Assembly (NCBI RefSeq): GCF_004168035.1
Contig: NZ_SDPU01000012.1
Coordinates: 109,791 to 173,790 of the forward strand
Reading direction: 5' to 3'
Source: Nocardioides iriomotensis
GTDB lineage: Bacteria; Actinomycetota; Actinomycetes; Propionibacteriales; Nocardioidaceae
DNA: 64,000 bases
The first letter of the stretch is position 1. The number at the start of each line of letters is the position of its first letter. The notes below the pieces were generated by a model that was given only the letters and a program-made list of their open reading frames with translations, had not been told where the DNA came from and ran no database searches. Below, in pieces: positions 47,408-60,642 of the stretch. A program made the translations under genes and the position numbers.

Positions 47408-48148
47408 ATGACCGACGCGCACCCCTCGGGTACGGCGGGCCCCCGCTCCGCCGCAGGCCGCCTGGGCGACCAGGTGGACCGCATGGCCGGGCACGTGCGC
47501 GAGGCGTTCGACGAGGTCAAGCCGCGGCTGCGTGGCTGGCTGCACCTGGTCACCGCCCCCCTGGCCCTGGCGGCCGGCATCGTGCTGGTGGCGCTCTCCC
47601 CCAACGCCACCACCCGCGTCGGGTCGGCGGTGTTCGCCGGCACCGCGATGGTGCTGTTCACGGTCTCCGCGATCTACCACCGCGGCCGCTGGAGTCCCCG
47701 CATCTGGGCGTTCCTGCGGCGCTTCGACCACGCCAACATCTTCCTGCTCATCGCCGGCACCTACACGCCCTTCTCGCTGCTGCTGCTCGAGGGCCGCAAC
47801 CAGGTCATCCTGCTGACGACCGTGTGGACCGGCGCCGTGCTCGGCGTGCTGTTCCGGGTGTTCTGGACGGGCGCGCCGCGCTGGCTCTACACCCCGATCT
47901 ACCTGGCGCTGGGCTGGGCGGCGGTCTTCTTCTTCCGCGACTTCGTGCACGGCACCGGCGCGGCCGTGCTGACCCTGATGATCGTCGGCGGCGGGCTCTA
48001 CACGCTGGGCGGGTTGGTCTACGGCTTCAAGAAGCCGGACCCGTTCCCGCGCTGGTTCGGCTTCCACGAGGTGTTCCACACGCTCACCATCGCGGCGTTC
48101 GTGACCCACTACGTCGGCGTCTCCATCGCGACGTACAGCCTGCGCTGA
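47408..48148 (+). CDS. Hemolysin III family (PAQR-like) membrane protein
   Basis: 246 aa with seven membrane helices after a hydrophilic N-terminus of about 45 residues. The metal-site residues of PAQR proteins appear as 'SAIYHRG' (helix 2), 'FDHANIFLLIAGTYTPF' (helix 3) and 'FHEVFHTLTI' (helix 7). The function in bacteria is poorly known; a hydrolase role is proposed for relatives. Position corresponds to Rv1085c. Confidence 0.9.
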   Translation: MTDAHPSGTAGPRSAAGRLGDQVDRMAGHVREAFDEVKPRLRGWLHLVTAPLALAAGIVLVALSPNATTRVGSAVFAGTAMVLFTVSAIYHRGRWSPRIWAFLRRFDHANIFLLIAGTYTPFSLLLLEGRNQVILLTTVWTGAVLGVLFRVFWTGAPRWLYTPIYLALGWAAVFFFRDFVHGTGAAVLTLMIVGGGLYTLGGLVYGFKKPDPFPRWFGFHEVFHTLTIAAFVTHYVGVSIATYSLR

Positions 48149-48242
48149 CACTCCCTGAGACGCGCCGAAACACCCCTTTACTCGGCTTCGGCACCGGCGT
48201 ACCGTCGAACGATCAGAAGATTCTGAGCGGGAGGTGTTGCCC

Positions 48243-48290
48243 TTGCCACGCAGCCCACAGCGATCGCACCACGAGCCCGAAGGGCCGTGA
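48243..48290 (+). CDS. Candidate 15-aa small ORF
   Basis: TTG start 8 nt after a strong GCGGGAGG ribosome site (48228-48234), encoding the 15-residue, basic, His/Pro-rich peptide MPRSPQRSHHEPEGP and a TGA. It is followed 20 nt later by a 15-bp terminator stem. The good ribosome site and terminator suggest a small transcript; a spurious ORF is still possible. Confidence 0.35.
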   Translation: MPRSPQRSHHEPEGP

Positions 48291-48310
48291 ACGATCCCGC
48301 AAGAACCGAC

Positions 48311-48343
48311 CGGAGGGAAGGCGCGACTCGCGCCTTCCCTCCG
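48311..48343. terminator. Bidirectional terminator
   Basis: Perfect 15-bp stem with an ACT loop, lying between convergent hemolysin III and YyaL genes. It can serve both directions and also the small ORF at 48243. Confidence 0.75.
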
Positions 48344-48384
48344 CTCTGTTCCGGGCCCGTTCCGGGCAGATCCGGCCGGCCGTG

Positions 48385-50385
<2,001 letters not shown>

Positions 50386-50500
50386 GGTGGTTCGTCCCGT
50401 CGTCGCTGGACGTGCAGTTCGGCACCGCACGGTATCCAGCAGGGCGGGTCGGCATGCGCGCCCGTCGGGTCGCGAGGCCCCGTCGGGCGCGCGGACCGGT

Positions 50501-50647
50501 TCAGCCGGACGTGGCGCTCGTGCGCAGGATCTCCTTCTCGACCGCGTTCGCCAGGTCGGCGACCAGGCGCGAGTGCCAGGCCTGGTGGGCGGCGAGGTCA
50601 CTCACCAGCGCGCGGCAGTCCGGGCAGGTCTCGTGCTCCGTGCCCAT
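50501..50647 (-). CDS. Miniature zinc-finger-like protein (48 aa)
   Basis: 48-aa ORF too short for usual calling. The ATG at 50647 follows an excellent GAGGAGGAGG ribosome site. 'CPDC' at 8-11 and 'HQAWH' at 21-25 give C-x2-C-x9-H-x3-H, a C2H2-finger-like zinc site, followed by one helix. No homolog comes to mind. A genuine gene is likely from the ribosome site and motif. Confidence 0.65.
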   Translation of the reverse strand: MGTEHETCPDCRALVSDLAAHQAWHSRLVADLANAVEKEILRTSATSG

Positions 50648-50724
50648 GACGACACCTCCTCCTCGTGTGTTCCTGCCACCGTGTCACGGCCCCTCGAGCG
50701 CGTCTACGGCCGAAGGTCCGGGAG

Positions 50725-51399
50725 CTACGAGCGCAGCAGGACGGCGCTCACCCGGCCGTCGTCGTCGAGGTACAGGTCGACCGCCCACCAGCCGCGGCAC
50801 ATGTTGTCCAGCACGCGGGGCTGCAGGCTCACCCACCGTCGGCCCTCGAACCCCGCCGCCTGCATCCGCGGCTGACCACGGCACGTGACGTGGTGCTCGT
50901 CGTCGACGCGCAGCCGGGACCCGGACGTCGAGGCGAGGGGCGAGAGCAGGTACGGCGGGTCGGTCCAGGTCTCGACCCGGTCGGCGGCCGAGGCGGACAC
51001 GACGCGGTTGACGTCGACCGGCCCCTCCGCGAGCACGAGCACGCGATCGGCCCACGGCATCCCGATCGTGGGCCCGGGATCGTGGGCGAAGGCGCGCATC
51101 GTGCGGGCGAGCCGTCGGCTGTCCCGGTCGGCGAGGCCGGCGGGCCGGCCGCCGTCGGTCACCGGGTCCACCACGTCACGTCGTCGTGACCGCTCTTCCT
51201 TGTCGCACTCCTTGTGTGCGACCGGAGCGGCGGCAGGGCTCGCCTGCTCCACCCTCGGCGGGTCCGGACGGCCGACGTACCACCCCAGGCCCGCGACGAC
51301 GGCCACCGCCGCCAGCGCCGCCCACGCCCACCGAGGGAGGGACCGGGGCGGACGGTCGGGTCCCTGCTCGAGGACGTCGTGCCGGGGCTCCGGGTCCAT
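50725..51399 (-). CDS. Membrane-anchored protein of unknown function
   Basis: 224 aa. Cytoplasmic Pro/Arg-rich N-terminus, one membrane helix at about residues 25-42, then an extracytoplasmic domain with three Cys (one near 65, two in the C-terminal part 'VTCRGQP' and 'DNMCRGWW'), so a disulfide is possible. I do not recognise it. GGAAGGTGAGCG precedes the ATG. Divergent from the lipase-like gene. Confidence 0.65.
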   Translation of the reverse strand: MDPEPRHDVLEQGPDRPPRSLPRWAWAALAAVAVVAGLGWYVGRPDPPRVEQASPAAAPVAHKECDKEERSRRRDVVDPVTDGGRPAGLADRDSRRLARTMRAFAHDPGPTIGMPWADRVLVLAEGPVDVNRVVSASAADRVETWTDPPYLLSPLASTSGSRLRVDDEHHVTCRGQPRMQAAGFEGRRWVSLQPRVLDNMCRGWWAVDLYLDDDGRVSAVLLRS

Positions 51400-51419
51400 C
51401 GCTCACCTTCCGTTCCCTC

Positions 51420-51425
51420 TACGGT
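51420..51425 (+). promoter_or_regulatory. -10 box of the lipase-like gene (leaderless)
   Basis: TACGGT, 6 nt before the ATG at 51432. Confidence 0.5.
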
Positions 51426-51431
51426 GCCACC

Positions 51432-52556
51432 ATGCCCGGCACCGCACTAGAGGAAGCACTGGCCGACAGCGAGCTGCGCGAGACCACCGGCCTGGTCGAG
51501 ACCGCGCCACCGGGCCTCGGCCAGGCCGAGGTGCTGCTGCACGAGTCACCCGAGGGCGCGCTGACCTGGCACCGTCCGGGCGAGACCGCCCTGGTCGCGG
51601 ACGGTGCCGACCGGGTCCGGCGTTTCGTGTTCGACGTGGTGGACCGGGCGGTCGAGGCGTTCGAGACCCGGGCGCGGCCGCACCGGCTGAACGTCTTCCC
51701 CGACGGCGTCGAGGCCGACCTCCCCACGCTCGCCGCGCAGGGGCGCATGCTGCTCCTGGTGCACGGCACCGCGAGCACCGCCGCCAGCGGGTTCGGCGCG
51801 ATGCCGGACGCGCTGCTGGCCACCCTCACAGAGCGGTACGGCGGCCGGGTGGTGGCGTTCGAGCACCCGACGCTCTCGGTGACGCCCGCCGCCAACATCG
51901 CCTGGCTCGCGGAGCGGCTCGGCACCGACCGGGTGCCGGTCGACCTGCTCGCGCACTCCCGCGGCGGCCTGGTGTGCCGCCTGCTGGCCGAGCAGCCCGG
52001 GCTCACCGGTGGCCGGCTCGACGTCGGCCGCACCGTGCTCGTCGCCGCGCCCAACGCCGGCACAGCGCTCGCCGACGACGCCCGGCTCGGGCAGCTGCTC
52101 GACCGGTTGACGACGCTGGCCGACCGGTTGCCCGGCCACCTCGGCCGGCCGGTCCTCGACTTGCTGCTGCGGCTGGTGCAGCAGGTCGTGGTCGGTGTGC
52201 TCGACGGGCTCGACGGCCTGGCCGCGATGGACCCGGGCGGGCCGTTCCTGACCGAGGAGCTCAACAAGGGTGCTCCCGACCGGTCGGGCTACGCCGCGGT
52301 CGGCGCCGACTACGAGCCGCGTCCCGGCTCCGCCCTGGCCCGGGTGGCGCTCGACGGGCTGAGCGACGTGGTGTTCGGCGACGTCGCCAACGACCTCGTG
52401 GTGCCGACCGACGGCTGCTACGACGTACCGGGCCTGGACGGGTTCCCGGTCGCCGACCGGCTCGTGTTCGCCGCGGCCGACGCCGTGGACCACAACGGCT
52501 ACTGGACCCGCGCCGGGTTCGGGGAGCGGCTGCTGGAGTGGCTCGACCCGTCCTGA
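51432..52556 (+). CDS. Alpha/beta-hydrolase, lipase-like
   Basis: 374 aa, no signal peptide. Oxyanion region 'MLLLVHGTASTAASGFG', nucleophile elbow 'LLAHSRGGLVCRLL' (Ser in AHSRG), and a probable His in 'DAVDHNGYW' near the C-terminus. The first ~110 residues are an unassigned domain that may be a lid or recognition module. It resembles the cytosolic lipase-fold proteins found with CHAT or effector modules, but no such partner is adjacent. Substrate unknown. Confidence 0.75.
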   Translation: MPGTALEEALADSELRETTGLVETAPPGLGQAEVLLHESPEGALTWHRPGETALVADGADRVRRFVFDVVDRAVEAFETRARPHRLNVFPDGVEADLPTLAAQGRMLLLVHGTASTAASGFGAMPDALLATLTERYGGRVVAFEHPTLSVTPAANIAWLAERLGTDRVPVDLLAHSRGGLVCRLLAEQPGLTGGRLDVGRTVLVAAPNAGTALADDARLGQLLDRLTTLADRLPGHLGRPVLDLLLRLVQQVVVGVLDGLDGLAAMDPGGPFLTEELNKGAPDRSGYAAVGADYEPRPGSALARVALDGLSDVVFGDVANDLVVPTDGCYDVPGLDGFPVADRLVFAAADAVDHNGYWTRAGFGERLLEWLDPS

Positions 52557-52664
52557 GCCGGGTGGGCCAGACCCCCGGTTCGTGCCGGGCGTGCTGGGAA
52601 TGATGACGTAGCAGCGCGCGTTGTCGCGAGTGAACGTCCCCCATCCGATCCGAGGAGCCCCTCC

Positions 52665-53036
52665 GTGTCCACGACCAACCTGACGGCCGCCGACTTCGAG
52701 CAGACGGTCGCCGACAACGACATCGTGCTGGTGGACTTCTGGGCGTCCTGGTGCGGCCCGTGCCGGCAGTTCGCGCCGACGTTCGAGAAGGCGTCCGAGG
52801 CCAACCCGGAGATCGTGTTCGGCAAGGTCGACACCGAGGCCGAGCAGGCCTTGTCGCACGCGGCCAACATCACCTCGATCCCGACGCTGATGGCGTTCCG
52901 CGAGGGTGTGCTGGTCTTCGCCCAGCCGGGCGCGCTGCCGCCCGCCGCTCTCGACCAGGTCATCGACGCCGTCAAGGGCCTCGACATGGACGAGGTGCAC
53001 GCCGAGGTCGCCAAGCAGCGCGGCCAGCAGAACTGA
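52665..53036 (+). CDS. Thioredoxin
   Basis: 123 aa. Active site 'WCGPC' at 29-33 (C30, C33), cis-Pro in 'TSIPTLMAF'. The C-terminus is about 15 residues longer than E. coli TrxA. GTG start after GAGGAG. It probably reduces cytoplasmic disulfides; actinobacteria have several thioredoxins, so it may not be the major one. Confidence 0.93.
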   Translation: MSTTNLTAADFEQTVADNDIVLVDFWASWCGPCRQFAPTFEKASEANPEIVFGKVDTEAEQALSHAANITSIPTLMAFREGVLVFAQPGALPPAALDQVIDAVKGLDMDEVHAEVAKQRGQQN

Positions 53037-53059
53037 CGCCCGCGCCGGAGCCCACGCCC

Positions 53060-53065
53060 TAGTCT
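53060..53065 (+). promoter_or_regulatory. -10 box of the 53072 methyltransferase (leaderless)
   Basis: TAGTCT, 6 nt before the GTG at 53072. Confidence 0.55.
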
Positions 53066-53071
53066 GGGCAC

Positions 53072-53713
53072 GTGGATGCACGGGCCTGGGACGAGCGGTA
53101 CGCCGCCACCGATCTCGTCTGGTCCGCCGGCCCCAACCAGTTCGTCGAGAGCGAGCTGGCCGGGCTACGACCCGGTCGGGCACTCGACCTGGCCGCCGGC
53201 GAGGGCCGCAACGCGATCTGGCTGGCCGACCAGGGCTGGGAGGTCACGGCCGTCGACTTCTCGCTGGCCGGGCTCGACAAGGGCCGCGCGGCGCTCGCTC
53301 AGCGGCCGGGTGGGCGTGACCTGCACGTCGATTGGGTGCACGCCGACGTGCTCGACTACGACGCCGGCGCCGTGCCCTTCGACCTCTGCGTGACGGCGTA
53401 CCTGCAGCTGCCGCCCGACGAGCTGCACCGTGCGGTACGGGTGGGGTTCGGCGCGCTGGCCGTCGGCGGCACGTACCTCCTCGTCGCCCACGACTCCACG
53501 AACTTCACCGAGGGCACCGGCGGCCCGACCGACCCCACCGTGCTCTACACGGCCGCCGACGTGCTCGCCGCGCTGGACGGCGAGCGGTTCGACGTGGAGC
53601 GCGCCGAGCGGGTCGCCCGCCTGGTCGACGGCGGCGAGGACCCCGTCTCCCACCGGGCGCAGCCGGCCCGCACGGCGTACGACGCCCTGGTGCGCGTCGT
53701 CCGCACCGGCTGA
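53072..53713 (+). CDS. Class I SAM-dependent methyltransferase
   Basis: 213 aa. Motif I 'ALDLAAGEGRNAIWLA', then 'VTAVDFSLAGLDKGRA' (acidic residue binding the ribose) and 'FDLCVTAYLQLPP' (motif II). Resembles TehB/UbiE-type enzymes and is common in actinobacteria. The substrate is unknown. It is followed by a LysR gene that has its own -10 box. Confidence 0.85.
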   Translation: MDARAWDERYAATDLVWSAGPNQFVESELAGLRPGRALDLAAGEGRNAIWLADQGWEVTAVDFSLAGLDKGRAALAQRPGGRDLHVDWVHADVLDYDAGAVPFDLCVTAYLQLPPDELHRAVRVGFGALAVGGTYLLVAHDSTNFTEGTGGPTDPTVLYTAADVLAALDGERFDVERAERVARLVDGGEDPVSHRAQPARTAYDALVRVVRTG

Positions 53714-53746
53714 CCCGAGACCGTCCCGGCGCCCGTGGGCCGGTCG

Positions 53747-53752
53747 TAGAGT
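53747..53752 (+). promoter_or_regulatory. -10 box of the LysR gene (leaderless)
   Basis: TAGAGT, 6 nt before the GTG at 53759. Confidence 0.6.
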
Positions 53753-53758
53753 GCGAAC

Positions 53759-54715
53759 GTGACCCCCACGCAGCTCAAGGCGTTCGCGAGCGTGGTGCGC
53801 TTGGCGTCGGTGAAGGCAGCGGCCAAGGAGCTCGGCGTCACCGAGGCCGCGGTGTCGATGCACGTCGGCCACCTGCGCAAGGAGCTCGACGACCAGCTGT
53901 TCGTCCGGACGTCGTCAGGGCTCGCGTTCACCCCGGGCGGGCTGCGGCTGGCCAGCCGGGGCATGGAGATCCTGGGGCTGCAGGACCGCACCGTCCTCGA
54001 GGTCGGCCAGGCTCGTGACGGACGCCGCCTGCTGAGGCTGGCCACGACCAGCCTCTTCGCCGAGCACGCCGCCCCCGGGCTGATCGAGCTGTTCGCCGGC
54101 CGTGCCGCCGACCTCGACGTCGAGCTCAGCGTCTGCGCGCCGACCCAGATGCCCGGCCTGCTGGCCGCACGCACGGTCGACCTGGCGGTGGGGCCGGCGC
54201 CCAGCGCCCCGCCCGACGCGCTCGTGCACAAGGCGTTCCTGAACTTCGAGATCGTCACCGTGGTCGGTCCCACACACCCGCTGGCCGGGCGCACGGTGGC
54301 ACCGGGCCAGGTCCGTGACCAGCAGTGGCTGCTCGGCCCCTCCGCGGCCCACAAGGAGAGCGTCATCTCGAGCATGATCCGCCGGATCGGTGTCCCCGAG
54401 GCGCAGCAGACCATCTTCCAGAGCGAGGCCGCGGCGGTGGAGGAGACCAAGCGGGGCAGCGGAATGGCGCTGGCGGTGCGGTTCGCGGTGACCGCCGACG
54501 TCTCCACCGGCCGGCTCGCCACGGTGCACGGCAGCGCCCTGAACGCACGCGGCGGGTGGGCGGCGCTGGCCCTGCCCGCACACAGCCAGACCCCGGCTAC
54601 CGCCGAGCTGCTGCGGTTCATCACCACGCCCCGGGCGACCCAGGCGATGGTGCACGGGTCGGGTGTGGGCGTCGGGCGGTTCCGCCCCTCCGTGCACGTC
54701 ACGCTGTGGTCGTGA
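53759..54715 (+). CDS. LysR-family regulator, probable CO dehydrogenase regulator
   Basis: 318 aa. HTH at about 3-65 ('LASVKAAAKELGVTEAAVSMHVGHL') and a LysR substrate-binding domain. It converges on the cox operon and overlaps coxE by 17 nt. In mycobacteria a LysR protein (CutR) is needed for CO dehydrogenase expression, so this is its likely counterpart; the assignment is by location. A LysR-type inverted repeat lies in the cox promoter at 61637-61650. Confidence 0.8.
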   Translation: MTPTQLKAFASVVRLASVKAAAKELGVTEAAVSMHVGHLRKELDDQLFVRTSSGLAFTPGGLRLASRGMEILGLQDRTVLEVGQARDGRRLLRLATTSLFAEHAAPGLIELFAGRAADLDVELSVCAPTQMPGLLAARTVDLAVGPAPSAPPDALVHKAFLNFEIVTVVGPTHPLAGRTVAPGQVRDQQWLLGPSAAHKESVISSMIRRIGVPEAQQTIFQSEAAAVEETKRGSGMALAVRFAVTADVSTGRLATVHGSALNARGGWAALALPAHSQTPATAELLRFITTPRATQAMVHGSGVGVGRFRPSVHVTLWS

Positions 54716-55937
54716 GCGGCCGGCCACCCGGCACGTCCGGCTGGACGATCACGTCGAGCGCCGCGAGCACGGCACGCAGCGTGTGGGCCGGCAGGAACGC
54801 GTCGCAGTAGGGCAGCGCGGCGGCCATCGAGCCCACCAGCGGCTCGAAGCCCGGGGCGGCCACGCGGGGGTTGAGCCACACCACCGCGTGAGCCCGCAGC
54901 CGGGCCCGCTTCATCGCCCGGGCCAGCAGCTCCGGCTCGTCGGAGTCCCAGCCGTCCGAGGCCACGACCAGGACGCCGCCGCGCAGCGCCTGCCCCTGCC
55001 GGGAGGCCAGCAGCCGGGCCAGGTTGGTGGCCAGCCGCGTCCCGCCGTAGCGGTCGGTCACCTGGTCGGAGGCCAGCGCCATCGCCACCTGCGCCGAGCG
55101 GTGCCCCAGCGCCGGGGTGAGCCGGGTCAGCGACGTCGAGCAGGCGAAGGTCTCCGCGCGGCCCGACCGCGCCAGTGCCCGCATGACGTGCAGGTACGCC
55201 GTGGAGTAGGCCTGCATCGACTCGCTCACGTCGACGAGCATCGTGACCGGGCGCGGGCGCAGCACCGCGCGTGACCGGCTGAGCTCCACCGGCTCCCAGC
55301 CGGTGCGCCGCGACCGCGCGAGCGTCTCGCGCAGGGCGATCCGGCGCCCGCCGGGGACGACCCGGTGCCGCCGGCTGGTTCGCATCGGCCAGCGGCGCAG
55401 GGATCGCTCCAGCCAGGCCCCGACCAGCGCGAGCTGCGTCTCGTCGAGGTCCTCGAAGGCGACCTCGGCCACCGCGTCGACAGCGCTGGGCATCAGCTCG
55501 GGGAGCGCCTGCCCCTCGGCCGGCTCGTCGGACCCGGTCACCCGCGGCAGCGTGTGCCACGGCAGGCTCTCGGCCGTCGTCGCCTCCTGCGGCCCGGGCG
55601 CGAGCGTCGGCTGATGCTCCGCGCCGTCGGGGGCGGTGAGCGCCGCGTCGTCGGGGCCCTCGGCCTGGCCGCCGAGGCGCAGGCCTACGTCCCGGAAGAC
55701 TTGGTCGAAGAGCCGGTCGAACGTCGCGAGGTCGTGCGGCTGGTGGACCAGCGTCACGCGGCACAGCCAGTAGAGCGCGGTGACCGTGCGCGGCGGCGCG
55801 ACCGCGAGGCCCTCGGTGAGAGCCGAGAGCGCGGTCGAGGTGACCGGCACGCCGACCGCCCGCAGCCGTTGCCCGAGCGCCACCGCGAACGCCGCCCGGT
55901 CGACCGCGCGGAACAGGGGCGCCGCGACGTCGCTCAT
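54699..55937 (-). CDS. coxE: CoxE, VWA-domain protein of CO dehydrogenase maturation
   Basis: 412 aa. Residues 236-240 are the MIDAS 'DVSES' of the C-terminal von Willebrand factor A domain. The N-terminal half is a CoxE-type helical domain. CoxD and CoxE together help insert copper/sulfur into the Mo-Cu site of CoxL. It starts in an ATGA overlap with coxD. The last gene of the operon; it overlaps the convergent LysR gene. Confidence 0.9.
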   Translation of the reverse strand: MSDVAAPLFRAVDRAAFAVALGQRLRAVGVPVTSTALSALTEGLAVAPPRTVTALYWLCRVTLVHQPHDLATFDRLFDQVFRDVGLRLGGQAEGPDDAALTAPDGAEHQPTLAPGPQEATTAESLPWHTLPRVTGSDEPAEGQALPELMPSAVDAVAEVAFEDLDETQLALVGAWLERSLRRWPMRTSRRHRVVPGGRRIALRETLARSRRTGWEPVELSRSRAVLRPRPVTMLVDVSESMQAYSTAYLHVMRALARSGRAETFACSTSLTRLTPALGHRSAQVAMALASDQVTDRYGGTRLATNLARLLASRQGQALRGGVLVVASDGWDSDEPELLARAMKRARLRAHAVVWLNPRVAAPGFEPLVGSMAAALPYCDAFLPAHTLRAVLAALDVIVQPDVPGGRPLTTTA

Positions 55938-56824
55938 CCGAAGGCGAAGGTGTCGGCGGCCTCGGCGAGGAGGTCGCGGTCGTCGGGGGTCTTGGCCAGC
56001 GCGCTGATCGTCGCCAGCACGTCCTCCCGGACGAGCGAGGTGGCGCCGAGCACGGCGAGGGCCGCGACCCAGTTGATCGCCTCGGCCACCCCGGGGGCCT
56101 TGTCCACGTCGAGAGAGCGCACGTGACCCACGAACTGCGCTGCCGACTCGATCAGCGCGGCGTTGGCCTCCGGGACCGTGCGCCGGAGGATCTCGATGGC
56201 CCGCGCGGCGGAGGGGAACTCCAGCCAGTGGTAAAGGCACCGCCGGCGCAGCGCGTCGTGCAGGTCGCGGCTGCGGTTGGAGGTCAGCACCACGGTGGGC
56301 GGGCGCCTGGCGGTGAAGGTGCCCAGCTCGGGCACGGTCACCGACCCCTCCCCCAGGAACTCGAGCAGGAGCGCCTCGAACTCGTCGTCGGCCCGGTCGA
56401 TCTCGTCGATGAGCAGCACCGGCGACGCGGGGCCGTCGTAGCGCACGCACTGCAGGATCGGCCGTTCGAGGAGATACTCCTCGGAGAACAGGTCGGACTC
56501 GGCGAGCTTCTCGTGCCGCGCCTCGGCGAGGCGGATCGCGAGCAGCTGGCGCTGGTAGTTCCAGTCGTAGAGCGCCTCGCTGGCCGAGAGGCCCTCGTAG
56601 CACTGCAGCCGGATCAGAGGCACTCCCAACGCGCGCGCCAGCACCTTGGCGGCGGCAGTCTTGCCCACGCCCGGCTCTCCCTCCAGCAGCAGCGGCAGCC
56701 CGAGGCGCAGCGACAGGAACACCGCCGTGGCGGTGCCCTCGTCGGCGAGGTAGTCCTGCGCGTCGAGCAGCCGCCGTACGTCGTCCGCGCTCGTCGGCGG
56801 TACCGCAGGCGGGGCGGCAGTCAC
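55934..56824 (-). CDS. coxD: CoxD, MoxR-family AAA+ ATPase
   Basis: 296 aa from GTG 56824, which overlaps the xdhC stop (GTGA). Walker A 'GEPGVGKT' at 49-56 and Walker B 'LLIDE' at 137-141; sensor 1 at 'VVLTSN'. CoxD is needed for post-translational sulfuration of the Mo/Cu active site in Oligotropha. Starts of coxD and coxE both overlap upstream stops, indicating one translationally coupled unit. Confidence 0.92.
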   Translation of the reverse strand: MTAAPPAVPPTSADDVRRLLDAQDYLADEGTATAVFLSLRLGLPLLLEGEPGVGKTAAAKVLARALGVPLIRLQCYEGLSASEALYDWNYQRQLLAIRLAEARHEKLAESDLFSEEYLLERPILQCVRYDGPASPVLLIDEIDRADDEFEALLLEFLGEGSVTVPELGTFTARRPPTVVLTSNRSRDLHDALRRRCLYHWLEFPSAARAIEILRRTVPEANAALIESAAQFVGHVRSLDVDKAPGVAEAINWVAALAVLGATSLVREDVLATISALAKTPDDRDLLAEAADTFAFG

Positions 56825-57723
56825 GACGCGAGCGACGCGGCGAAGGCGTCGCGGCAGCCGGGGTTGCAGAACCAGTAGTCGGTCCCGTCGTGGTGCAGGT
56901 GCGGGGTGTCGGCCATGACCGTCACGGTCATCCCGCAGACCGGGTCGACCGCGGTGCGGGGCAGCGCTGTGGTCGCCCCCGCGGGTGCGGGTGCGGCGGC
57001 CAGGCCGTCGACGCGGATCGCGCGCACGATCGCGGCGAGGATGGACAGCGCGATCTCGGGCGCGTTGCGCGCGCCGATGTCGAGGCCCACGTGCGGGTGC
57101 ACCCGGGCGCGTTCCTCGGGCGTGGGTGCGAGCTCGTCGAGGATCGCGGCACCGCGCGTCCGGCTGCACACCACGCCGACCAGGCCGACCCCCGCGTCCA
57201 GGGCGCGGCGGATTGCCGAGACCTCGTCGCCGCCGTGGGTCGAGACGACCACCGCGACGGAACCGGCAGGCCCCGGCACGTCGTCGGCGCGCTGCACGAC
57301 GAAGCCCAGCGCGGGCGCGAGCGTGGCCAGCGCCTCCGCCGTCGGGGAGGCACCCACGAGGTGCAGCACTGGCGACGGCAGCACCGGCTCCAGGTAGATC
57401 TCCATGGCGCCGCCGGACAGGCAGGGGTTCACCACGATGCTGGCGCCCGGCGTCTCCGGGAAGGCCTCGCCCGTGTCAGGGAGCACGCGCAGCAGCACGC
57501 CGTCACCGCTGTCGAGCGCGGCGAGCGCGGCGGTGCGCACGGACCCGGCGGCGCAGTGCCCGCCGACGAATCCCTCGATCGAGCCGTCGGCCAGCACGAT
57601 CGCCCGGTCGCCGGGATGGGCCGAGCTCGGCTCCTGCGCGCGCACCACGGTGGCGCGCACGAACGGCACCCGCGAGCGGGAGAGCTCGTCGATCCGGTCC
57701 GACAGGGAGAGGGTCACAGGCAC
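56821..57723 (-). CDS. XdhC/CoxI-family protein fused to a YHS domain
   Basis: 300 aa. Residues about 1-250 are XdhC-like: 'GGHCAAGSV' near residue 54 and a Rossmann segment 'LHLVGASPTAEALATLAPALG' type. Residues 260-300 are a YHS domain with 'DPVCGMTV' and 'YWFCNPGCRDAF', three Cys that can bind a transition metal. XdhC proteins insert sulfurated Mo cofactor; a fused metal-binding YHS is unusual. The GTG start lies 3 nt after coxL. Confidence 0.88.
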   Translation of the reverse strand: MPVTLSLSDRIDELSRSRVPFVRATVVRAQEPSSAHPGDRAIVLADGSIEGFVGGHCAAGSVRTAALAALDSGDGVLLRVLPDTGEAFPETPGASIVVNPCLSGGAMEIYLEPVLPSPVLHLVGASPTAEALATLAPALGFVVQRADDVPGPAGSVAVVVSTHGGDEVSAIRRALDAGVGLVGVVCSRTRGAAILDELAPTPEERARVHPHVGLDIGARNAPEIALSILAAIVRAIRVDGLAAAPAPAGATTALPRTAVDPVCGMTVTVMADTPHLHHDGTDYWFCNPGCRDAFAASLAS

Positions 57724-57726
57724 GAC

Positions 57727-60641
<2,915 letters not shown>

Positions 60642-60642
60642 G

